From contig JAKAOE010000021.1 of the NCBI GenBank assembly GCA_021823305.1, positions 1-11,055 of the forward strand: 11,055 bases of DNA, given 5' to 3'. Every line of letters starts with the position of its first letter. The first letter of the stretch is position 1. The notes beneath the pieces were generated by a model, which searched no databases, was not told where the DNA came from, and saw nothing but the letters and a program-made list of their open reading frames with translations. The position numbers and the translations under genes were made by a program. Below are positions 1 through 5,534 of this stretch, piece by piece. Source of the stretch: Acidobacteriota bacterium. GTDB taxonomy: Bacteria > Acidobacteriota > Terriglobia > Terriglobales > SCQP01.

Positions 1-989
1 GGATCGAGCGGCGCCAGCGCGGCGAGGGCTTGGCCGAAGGCTTCGCGGGTGGCGATTTGCTGGCCGGGCGGGAAGTTGGGCGCGGGCAGCGCCACCGCCG
101 GCGCGGCAGCGGGCGCGGGATCGGCGGCGGGGGGCGACGGCCAGGGCTTGGCGCCCGAGGGATCGGGGCGGAAGGCCTGCTGCAATTCCTTGATCGCGGC
201 ATCGGCCTCTTCCGGCTTGAGGGCCTTGCCGTGCCAGCCGTTCTTGTCCTCGATGAACGACACCCCCTTGCCCTTGAGCGTGCGCGCCAGCAGCACCGTG
301 GGGCGGCCCTGGCACTGCCGCGCCTGGGTGAAGGCGGCGCGCAGGGCGGCGATATCGTGCCCGTCCACCACCAACGCGTTCCAGCCGAACCCGGCCCAGC
401 GGCCCCGGTGCGTCTCCATGTCGTGCTGCCACATGGTGGGCTGGCTCTGGCCCAAGCGGTTGACGTCCACGATGGCGCAGAGGTTGTCCACACCGTAGAA
501 GGCAGCGACTTCGGCCGCCTCCCACACCGAACCCTCGGCGGTTTCGCCGTCGCCCATCAGTACGTAGGTGCGGTAGGCGGCGCCCGCCAGGCGCGCCTGC
601 AGCGCCATGCCCAGGCCGACGGCCAGTCCTTGGCCGAGCGAGCCGGTGGGCACGGCGACGAAGGGCAGCTCGGGCGTGGGATGGCCCTCGAGGTCGGAAT
701 CCATGCGCCGCAGCGTGAGCAGGTGCTCGCGTGGATACAAGCCCAGCTCCGCCCACACGGAGTAGAGCACCGGCGCGGCGTGGCCCTTGGAAAGCACGAA
801 CTTGTCGTTGGCCGGCGACTGCGGCCGCTGCGGATCGAGCCGCATGGCGTCGAAGAACAGCGCCGCCAGGATGTCGGCCGCCGACATCGAACTGGTGGGG
901 TGGCCGCTGCCGGCGGCGGTGGTGGCGCGGATCGAGTCGATGCGGAGTTGGGTGGCGAGGTTGTGCAGGGCGAGGTCGGGATTAGCCAT
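1..989 (-). CDS. tkt: Transketolase, N-terminal part (runs off the left edge)
   Basis: Thiamine-diphosphate enzyme of the non-oxidative pentose phosphate pathway, moving two-carbon ketol units between sugar phosphates in the cytoplasm. 329 codons are visible from the ATG at 989; the C-terminal half is outside the window. Visible landmarks: GSGHP (His30), SKGH (His70), EGHP (His103), and the ThDP/metal motif starting GDGE at 146-149 and ending at Asn177 in DVNRLGQS. DGH (209-211) and NGWHGK (250-255) follow. DVNRLGQSQP, the WHGK element and the compact length resemble the short animal-type transketolases rather than the E. coli type (family knowledge from memory). A Pro/Ala-rich linker (about 274-309) leads into the pyrimidine-binding domain. 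The start lies 8 nt after the ispH stop with no clear Shine-Dalgarno, so coupling to ispH is likely. A DXS-like role is less likely given these motifs. Confidence 0.93.
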   Translation of the reverse strand, partial: MANPDLALHNLATQLRIDSIRATTAAGSGHPTSSMSAADILAALFFDAMRLDPQRPQSPANDKFVLSKGHAAPVLYSVWAELGLYPREHLLTLRRMDSDLEGHPTPELPFVAVPTGSLGQGLAVGLGMALQARLAGAAYRTYVLMGDGETAEGSVWEAAEVAAFYGVDNLCAIVDVNRLGQSQPTMWQHDMETHRGRWAGFGWNALVVDGHDIAALRAAFTQARQCQGRPTVLLARTLKGKGVSFIEDKNGWHGKALKPEEADAAIKELQQAFRPDPSGAKPWPSPPAADPAPAAAPAVALPAPNFPPGQQIATREAFGQALAALAPLD

Positions 990-997
990 GATCGAAG

Positions 998-1939
998 TCA
1001 TCCAGCGAGCACCGCTTCGGGTAGGATGAAGCGGACGTGTTCGTCAATGCCCTCGGCTTCCTCGATATGCTCGAAGCCGAAGCGCGCGGCCAGCGCGGCG
1101 ACCACCTCCTGCACCAGCGACTCGGGCGCGGAGGCGCCGGCGGTGAGGCCGACGGTGCCGACGCCATCGAGCCAGGCGGGCACGATGGCGTCGGCGTCGT
1201 CAATGCGGTAGGCGGGCGCGCCGGCGTTGGCGGCGACCTCGACCAGGCGCAGGGAGTTCGAGCTGTTTTCCGAGCCCACCACCAGCACCAGGTCGGCGCG
1301 CGGGGCGATGCGCTTGAGCGCGGTTTGGCGGTTCTGGGTGGCGTAGCAGATGTCCTGCGCCTTGGGCGCCTTCACCAGCGGGAAGCGCTCGCGCAGGCGC
1401 TGGATGATGGCGCTGGTTTCGTCCAGGCTGAGCGTGGTCTGGGTAAGGTAGGCGACGCGGGCGGGATCCTCGACCTCGAGCTCGTCCACCTGATCGAGCG
1501 TCTCCACCACGGGCGTGCCCGCCGGCACCTCGCCCAGCAGTCCGACGATTTCGTCGTGGTGGCGATGCCCGATGATGACCAGGCTGTAGCCCTGGCGGGT
1601 GTATTCCTGCGCCTCGTTGTGCACCTTGTTGACCAGCGGGCAGGTGGCGTCAATCACCTGCAGGCCGCGCGCCCGCGCCTCGGTCCACATCTGCGGCGCG
1701 ACGCCGTGCGCGCTGAAGAACACCCGCGCGCCCGGCGGCACCCGCTGCAGGTCGGGCACGAAGATCGCCCCACGCTCCTCCAGGCTCGAAATCACGGTGC
1801 GGTTGTGGACGATCTCCTTGAGCACGTAAATCGGCGGGCCGAACTTGCGCAGCGCCGACTCCACCGCGTCCACGGCGCGCACCACGCCGGCGCAGAAACC
1901 GCGCGGCTTGAGGATCAGGATGGTTTTGGGTCGGCTCAT
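998..1939 (-). CDS. ispH: 4-hydroxy-3-methylbut-2-enyl diphosphate reductase
   Basis: Last enzyme of the MEP pathway: it reduces HMBPP to IPP and DMAPP with a [4Fe-4S] cluster, in the cytoplasm. At 313 residues it has the normal length. The three cluster cysteines are in place: Cys16 (RGFCAGV), Cys100 (DATCPLV) and Cys198 (DICYATQNR). Substrate-pocket residues are also visible: His45 (EIVHN), His78 (SAHGV), His128 and Glu130 (GHRHHDEIVG), Thr168 (TQTTLS), Ser-Ser-Asn at 226-228 (ENSSNS) and Ser270 (TAGASAPE). All key residues are intact, so the protein should be active. The ATG at 1939 puts RGFC at the usual distance from the N terminus. No good Shine-Dalgarno precedes it; a TACAAT hexamer lies 11 nt upstream, suggesting its own promoter and a very short leader. 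Transketolase follows after 8 nt. Confidence 0.97.
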   Translation of the reverse strand: MSRPKTILILKPRGFCAGVVRAVDAVESALRKFGPPIYVLKEIVHNRTVISSLEERGAIFVPDLQRVPPGARVFFSAHGVAPQMWTEARARGLQVIDATCPLVNKVHNEAQEYTRQGYSLVIIGHRHHDEIVGLLGEVPAGTPVVETLDQVDELEVEDPARVAYLTQTTLSLDETSAIIQRLRERFPLVKAPKAQDICYATQNRQTALKRIAPRADLVLVVGSENSSNSLRLVEVAANAGAPAYRIDDADAIVPAWLDGVGTVGLTAGASAPESLVQEVVAALAARFGFEHIEEAEGIDEHVRFILPEAVLAG

Positions 1940-1956
1940 CCCTGCTGCAAATTGTA
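1940..1956 (-). promoter_or_regulatory. Putative -10 element just upstream of ispH
   Basis: TACAAT (1956 to 1951 on the minus strand) matches five of six bases of the sigma-70 -10 consensus and stands out in an otherwise almost pure G+C stretch. It ends 11 nt before the ispH ATG, so transcription would begin about 5 nt before the start codon. No recognisable -35 box is present, as the expected place is all G and C. Placement is by inspection only. Confidence 0.35.
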
Positions 1957-1972
1957 GCGCGGCGCGGGGCGG

Positions 1973-1995
1973 GGCGCGCGGCCGCGCCGCGCGCC
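1973..1995. repeat. Perfect 9-bp all-GC inverted repeat
   Basis: GGCGCGCGG (1973-1981) and CCGCGCGCC (1987-1995) are exact complements around a 5-nt loop, in the 79-nt gap between the small secreted-protein gene and ispH. The hairpin would be very stable on either strand. No T-tract follows on the minus strand, so it is not a typical intrinsic terminator. It could be an mRNA-stabilising 3' hairpin, a pause site, or chance in a region of almost pure G+C. Confidence 0.5.
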
Positions 1996-2018
1996 GCCGG
2001 CGAATTGCGCGGGGACGC

Positions 2019-2633
2019 TCAGTGCGGGATCTTTTTCTTGGTGGCGGGCTTGGCGCCGTTGGCGTCGCCGATGATCAGCGTCCTGGGCGCGGGCGCTGCG
2101 GCGGGCGCGGCGGGACGGGCGGCCGCCTGACGCAGGCGGCTGTAGTCGGCCTGGCCGCGGGCTTCGATGAAATCACCCAGCCGGCCGAGGTCGCGGCTGA
2201 CGGCGTCGGCTGTGGACTCCACCGGCTGCGCGGCGCCGGCATCCTTCGCCGGCAGCATCTCGGCGCTGCGCTGAGCCACCGTGACCACCGCGCTGACGTC
2301 GCGGTACAGGCGAAAGGCCGCGGCCACATTGTCGGGCTCGGCCTCGAACCCCGCGATCAGGCCTGGCATCGCGTCGCGCAAATTGCGGCGGATCGAAGCC
2401 TGGCTGTCGCCCAGGGCCTGTTGCGCGGAATCCGGAATATGCAATCCGCCTGGATTCAGCAACGCCATGGCTTCGCCCAAGGCGGCCAGCGAGGCGCGCA
2501 GGTTCTCGCCCAGCGCCACATCCGCCCGTGTCGCCGCCGCGCCGGCGGGAACTGGTGCTGCGGACGGCGCCTGTTGGCCTGAAATCGGCAATACCAGTAG
2601 GGAAAAGAGCGCCACTGCCCAGCCGCTACGCAT
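2019..2633 (-). CDS. Small exported protein of unknown function
   Basis: 204 residues that I do not recognise as any family. The N terminus (MRSGWAVALFSLLVLPISG) is a positively charged start followed by a hydrophobic stretch, a good Sec signal peptide; there is no lipobox cysteine, so it is probably periplasmic or secreted. The mature part is Ala-rich and mostly helical in character (about 35-170), then turns into a Pro/Ala tail (173-183) and a basic end with TKKKIPH. The frame stays open upstream to 2870, but that extension crosses a terminator and a structured RNA, so the ATG at 2633 with its signal peptide is the sensible start. Only about 50 nt separate it from the upstream terminator, so a promoter must lie there or expression depends on readthrough. 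ispH starts 79 nt downstream. Confidence 0.75.
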   Translation of the reverse strand: MRSGWAVALFSLLVLPISGQQAPSAAPVPAGAAATRADVALGENLRASLAALGEAMALLNPGGLHIPDSAQQALGDSQASIRRNLRDAMPGLIAGFEAEPDNVAAAFRLYRDVSAVVTVAQRSAEMLPAKDAGAAQPVESTADAVSRDLGRLGDFIEARGQADYSRLRQAAARPAAPAAAPAPRTLIIGDANGAKPATKKKIPH

Positions 2634-2684
2634 ATAACCGATTCGATGCGGGAGCTGGGCGGCCGGCTCGGGACAAATCCAGGC

Positions 2685-2731
2685 AAAAAAAAAGAAAGCC
2701 GACTCGCTTCCCCCCGGAAAAGTCGGCTTCC
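2685..2731 (-). terminator. Strong intrinsic terminator
   Basis: On the minus strand the arm GGAAGCCGACT (2731 to 2721) pairs with AGTCGGCTTTC (2704 to 2694), 11 bp including one G-U. The loop can extend the stem with TTCC/GGAA around GGGG. Nine consecutive T residues follow (2693 to 2685). It would end the upstream RNA or dedA transcript. On the plus strand the same hairpin is followed by TTTTT (2732-2736), so it could act both ways, though no plus-strand gene is seen upstream of it. Confidence 0.87.
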
Positions 2732-2887
2732 TTTTTGTCCCTGATTTCAGGACTGCAAAATCAAGGCGTCTCGCAGGTCTACTGAGCACGCTCTGGTCCA
2801 AACTCTGCCACCACACGCGGCTGGTGATCCTAAACGGCTTACCGCGCGGTCGGTGGTAAGCGTCACCCAATCAGAAAAATGACCGAC
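2722..2887 (-). ncRNA. ssrS: Candidate 6S-like structured RNA
   Basis: About 166 nt between the dedA stop and the terminator, with no credible reading frame. Similarity to E. coli 6S RNA (recalled from memory): GAGCGTGCTC here (2793 to 2784) against GAGCATGCTC, then CGAGACGCCTT (2773 to 2763) against CGAGAAGCCTT, in the same order and with nearly the same spacing. A long apical hairpin forms from GGCAGAGTTT and AGACCTGC around GAGC/GCTC. The 3' side carries a small hairpin, GTCCTG-AAAT-CAGGGAC with one bulge, where E. coli 6S also has one. The ends can pair as a closing stem: GTCGGT and TTTTT (2887 to 2875) with AAAAA and GCCGAC (2736 to 2722). 6S RNA binds sigma-70 RNA polymerase to regulate transcription. 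The alternative is a cis-acting leader or attenuator for the downstream secreted protein. Ends are approximate. Confidence 0.5.
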
Positions 2888-2889
2888 AG

Positions 2890-3525
2890 TCATTCAGTAC
2901 TTTTCGTTATTTTTACTCCCGATTCTCGGAGTCTTCTGACGTGGTGCCAAATTGCCAACACCACGGCGGCGGCGAGCAGCGGCGCCCACACCAGATCGAA
3001 ACGGTGGAAGTAAGGGCCGATGGCGGCCCAGTTGGCGCCCAAGCGCTCGCCGATGTAGGCGAGGGCGAAGCACCAGGGAAGCGAACCGGCGAAGGTATAG
3101 AGATGGAACCGCACCAAGCGCATGCGGCCGATGCCGGCCGGGAGGGCGATGTAGGTGCGCACAACCGGCAGCATGCGGCTGAGGAACACCGCCAGGTCGC
3201 CGCGGCGGCGGAAAAAACTCTCGGTGCGGGCGAGGTCTGCGGGAGCGAGGCCAACCCAGCGCCCGTAGCGCAGCGCCAGCGGACGGCCGCCGTAGTAGCC
3301 GACCGCGTAAGCCGCCATGGAGCCCAGGTTGCAGCCGAGCGCGCCGACGATGGTCAACGGCAGCAGTTCGAAACGCCCGGTGGCGACTAGAAAGCCGGAG
3401 AACGGAAGGATGATCTCGGAGGGCAGGGGAATGCAGGCGGATTCAATCGCCATCAACAGGAGCACGCCGCCATAGCCCATGGCGGAGATGACGGCGATGA
3501 TGTGTTGGGTGAGTGTGGCGAGCAA
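2890..3525 (-). CDS. DedA-family inner-membrane protein
   Basis: 211 residues, the normal DedA size. DedA proteins are polytopic inner-membrane transporters tied to envelope homeostasis and, in characterised members, to lipid flipping. Visible: a hydrophobic segment at about 8-28, the re-entrant-loop signature ESACIPLPSE (29-38), a hydrophobic segment at about 54-78, the signature FLSRMLPVVRTYIALPAG (114-131) with Arg117 and Arg123 spaced as the functional arginines of E. coli YqjA, and C-terminal segments at about 142-158 and 178-194. The start is a TTG at 3525. An in-frame TGA sits two codons upstream, so the only alternative is the ATG at 3480 (Met16), which would cut into the first helix. 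A CATAAT hexamer ends 7 nt before the TTG. The gene diverges from the dehydrogenase; the 6S-like RNA and terminator lie just after its stop. Confidence 0.92.
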   Translation of the reverse strand: MLATLTQHIIAVISAMGYGGVLLLMAIESACIPLPSEIILPFSGFLVATGRFELLPLTIVGALGCNLGSMAAYAVGYYGGRPLALRYGRWVGLAPADLARTESFFRRRGDLAVFLSRMLPVVRTYIALPAGIGRMRLVRFHLYTFAGSLPWCFALAYIGERLGANWAAIGPYFHRFDLVWAPLLAAAVVLAIWHHVRRLRESGVKITKSTE

Positions 3526-3600
3526 CCTTCACATTATGCGGAATTTTCGCCGGATTCGCGCCGCGCGGATGGTAACGTGGGCATAGGGATACGATTGCCT
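3526..3600. promoter_or_regulatory. Divergent promoter region, dedA / dehydrogenase
   Basis: The 75-nt gap must hold both promoters. For dedA (minus), CATAAT at 3538 to 3533 matches TATAAT at five of six positions and ends 7 nt before the TTG. For the dehydrogenase (plus), TACGAT at 3590-3595 ends 5 nt before the ATG. No convincing -35 box is seen for either. The spacing would put both transcription starts on or beside the start codon. Neither gene has a usable Shine-Dalgarno sequence. Confidence 0.4.
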
Positions 3601-4485
3601 ATGGAAATCTGCTTTCTCGGAACCGGGATCATGGGCGCGCCGATGGCGGCCAACTTGGCGCGCGCCGGGCACACAGTGCGGGTGTGGAACCGCACGCGCG
3701 GCAAGGCGGAAGTGCCGGGCACGGTCTGGGTGGATTCGCCGGCGGCGGGAGCGCGGAGCGCGCAGGTGGTGTGGATGTGCCTGAGCGACACCGCGGCGGT
3801 GGAGGCGGTGGCCGGGGAGATGCTGGCCGGGGTGCAGCCCGGTCTGATCGTGGCCGATTCCAGCACGATTTCGCCGCGCGCCAGCCGCGAACTGGCGGCG
3901 CGGTTCGCCGAGCGGGGCGCGGCTTGGGTGGACTGCCCGGTGACCGGCTCGCGCAAGGGGGCGGAAGCAGGCGAGCTGGTCTTCATCGCGGGCGGCGAGC
4001 CGGCCACGGTGGAGGCGCTGCAGCCGCTGTTCCAGGCGATGGGCAAACGCGTGTTCCATATCGGCGACAACGGCATGGGGCTCTCCACCAAGCTCGCCAT
4101 GAACCTGAACATCGCCCTGATTTACCAGGGGTTGATCGAGGGCCTGGTGCTGGCCGAGAAATCGGGCGTGACGGCGGAGCAGATGCTGGAGATCATCGCC
4201 GCTACCATGCTGCGCTCGGGCGTGAGCGACTACAAGGCGCCGTTCATCGCGCGCCGCGACTTCACCGCCAACTTTCCCCTGCGCCTGATGCTGAAGGACA
4301 TCCGCCTCATGCTGGACCACGCGCGCGAGCTGCGCGTGAAGCTGCCCGCGCTCGAGACGGTGGAGGAGGTCTACGCGGTGGCGGAGGAGGAAGGGCTGGG
4401 CGAGCTCGACTATGCCGCTACGCTGACGCTGCTGGAAAAATGGGCGGCGCTGCCGGGCGGGGACGTAACCTTGGCGGCGGACTAG
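3601..4485 (+). CDS. NAD(P)-dependent beta-hydroxyacid dehydrogenase (glyoxylate/succinic-semialdehyde reductase type)
   Basis: 294 residues, normal for the family (3-hydroxyisobutyrate, tartronate-semialdehyde and glyoxylate/succinic-semialdehyde reductases), which interconverts a short beta- or gamma-hydroxyacid and its aldehyde in the cytoplasm. Visible: the Rossmann dinucleotide motif GTGIMGAPMAANL (7-19); WNRT (29-32), where Arg after Asn suggests NADP preference; the substrate-binding loop DCPVTGSRKGAEAGEL (111-126), closer to the plant and bacterial glyoxylate/succinic-semialdehyde reductase form than to the PVSGG form; catalytic Lys164 with Asn168 in STKLAMNLN; and KD at 232-233. The substrate cannot be settled from sequence. 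The ATG at 3601 starts right at the first beta-strand; the open frame back to 3502 overlaps dedA and is rejected. The solenoid gene follows after 70 nt. Confidence 0.93.
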   Translation: MEICFLGTGIMGAPMAANLARAGHTVRVWNRTRGKAEVPGTVWVDSPAAGARSAQVVWMCLSDTAAVEAVAGEMLAGVQPGLIVADSSTISPRASRELAARFAERGAAWVDCPVTGSRKGAEAGELVFIAGGEPATVEALQPLFQAMGKRVFHIGDNGMGLSTKLAMNLNIALIYQGLIEGLVLAEKSGVTAEQMLEIIAATMLRSGVSDYKAPFIARRDFTANFPLRLMLKDIRLMLDHARELRVKLPALETVEEVYAVAEEEGLGELDYAATLTLLEKWAALPGGDVTLAAD

Positions 4486-4555
4486 AGTTATGCCAAGTGC
4501 GGGGTCAGCCGCCAAAGCCGGAACTCCCGGGGCGGCGCGCGCGTAGGAGCTTGGT

Positions 4556-5530
4556 ATGAGGATACGCACCTTGGGTTGGGTGGTGTGCCTGGCGGCGCTG
4601 GCGGTGGCGGCGAGGGCGGATCAGGTGGGCAGCTTTCACCGGGACTTCACGGTCACCGGCGCGGTGAACCTGCAGGTGGCGACCGGCTCGGGCTCGATCA
4701 CGGTCAGCGTGGTGCCGGGCAGCACGGTGTCGGTGCAGGGGACGATTTCCGAAGGCTTCGACCTGCTGGGGGGCGCCGGGCCGGGCGCGGTGCGGCGGCT
4801 GGAGGACCACCCGCCGATCACGCAGGTGGGCAACACAATCCTCATCCACCGGCTGCGCGGCTGGGCCAACCCGCTCAGCGTCTCCTACGTCATCACCACC
4901 CCGGCCGACACCGCGCTGCAGGCGAACTCCGGCTCGGGACGGATCTCGGTGGGCGGGCTGCAGGGTGGCGTCGAGCTGGGGGCGGGCTCGGGCCGGTTGG
5001 AGGTGGCCTCGGTGGGCGGCAGCCTGCGGGCACGGACCGGCAGCGGCAGCATTCGCTTTGACAAGGTGGGGGGCGAGGCGCGCTTGTCCACCGGCAGCGG
5101 CAGCATCAGCGGCAACGAAGTGGTGGGGCGGCTAAGCGCCTCCAGCGGCAGCGGCCACATCCGGGTGGAGCGGCTGGACGCGGGCGGCGACGTGCACACC
5201 GCCAGCGGCGGCATGGAGCTGGACAGCGTGCAGGGCGACCTGACCGCGCGCGCCGCCAGCGGCGACATCCGGGTGCGGGGCGAGCTCGCGGGCGAGCATC
5301 ATTGGCGCTTCTCCACCGCCTCGGGCGACATCACGGTTTCGCTGCCGCAATCCACCCGCGCGCACGTGCGCATCCAGACCGCCTCGGGCGGGATCACGGT
5401 GGACCATCCCACCCAGCGGCAGTCGAGCTGGGGCCATCACACCTGGGACGGCGTGATCGGGCCGGCGGGTGCGGCGCCAGAGGCCGAACTTGTGGCGGTG
5501 GCGGCCAGCGGCGACGTACGCATCCACTAG
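4556..5530 (+). CDS. Exported DUF4097-like beta-solenoid protein
   Basis: 324 residues with a clear Sec signal peptide (hydrophobic 8-19, probable cleavage after ARA at 19-21). The rest is a repetitive beta-strand protein of the DUF4097 / putative-adhesin type: a [S/T/A][G/A]SGx[I/L/M/V] unit starts at 125, 143, 161, 179, 197, 215 and 233, exactly 18 residues apart, then at 254 and 275 (21 apart). Isolated units occur at 43 and 316. This predicts a right-handed solenoid with one rung per repeat. No cysteine lies beyond the signal peptide and there is no transmembrane anchor, so it is probably periplasmic or surface-associated. AGGAG (4545-4549) lies 6 nt before the ATG, the clearest Shine-Dalgarno in the window. 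Function is unknown; in some genomes DUF4097 proteins sit beside anti-sigma or toast_rack genes, but none is here. The gene ends 4 nt from the convergent glucosidase gene. Confidence 0.9.
   Translation: MRIRTLGWVVCLAALAVAARADQVGSFHRDFTVTGAVNLQVATGSGSITVSVVPGSTVSVQGTISEGFDLLGGAGPGAVRRLEDHPPITQVGNTILIHRLRGWANPLSVSYVITTPADTALQANSGSGRISVGGLQGGVELGAGSGRLEVASVGGSLRARTGSGSIRFDKVGGEARLSTGSGSISGNEVVGRLSASSGSGHIRVERLDAGGDVHTASGGMELDSVQGDLTARAASGDIRVRGELAGEHHWRFSTASGDITVSLPQSTRAHVRIQTASGGITVDHPTQRQSSWGHHTWDGVIGPAGAAPEAELVAVAASGDVRIH
4928..5269 (+). repeat. 54-nt periodic coding repeat (18-residue solenoid rungs)
   Basis: Seven in-phase units within the DUF4097-like gene. The DNA is partly conserved between units, for example CCGGCAGCGGCAGCAT occurs at both the TGSGSI units (residues 161 and 179). 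The repeat is protein-level, with diverged codons in most units, and codes for stacked beta-strands; it is not a CRISPR or satellite. Confidence 0.8.
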
Positions 5531-5534
5531 GCGC

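Noticed and set aside
30..1211. 393-codon plus-strand open frame at the left edge
   Set aside because: It runs opposite both transketolase and ispH, whose minus-strand frames hold the conserved motifs.
2634..2870. Upstream extension of the small secreted protein to a 283-residue product
   Set aside because: It would translate through an intrinsic terminator and the structured RNA and would bury the signal peptide inside the protein.
2878..2895. AATGAC-CGACA-GTCATT inverted repeat over the dedA stop, considered as the dedA terminator
   Set aside because: The stem is only 6 bp and AT-rich, and its 3' arm is better used in the closing stem of the structured RNA; the strong terminator at 2685-2731 can serve the transcript.
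3502..3600. Upstream extension of the dehydrogenase
   Set aside because: It overlaps the dedA start and adds residues before the Rossmann motif that the family does not have; the ATG at 3601 fits exactly.
3529..4569. 346-codon minus-strand open frame opposite the dehydrogenase
   Set aside because: His/Arg/Ala-rich shadow of a gene with intact Rossmann and catalytic motifs on the plus strand.
4928..5395. CRISPR-like or satellite array suggested by the 54-nt periodicity
   Set aside because: The period is in phase with the codons and conserved as protein, the DNA units are diverged, and there are no unique spacers.
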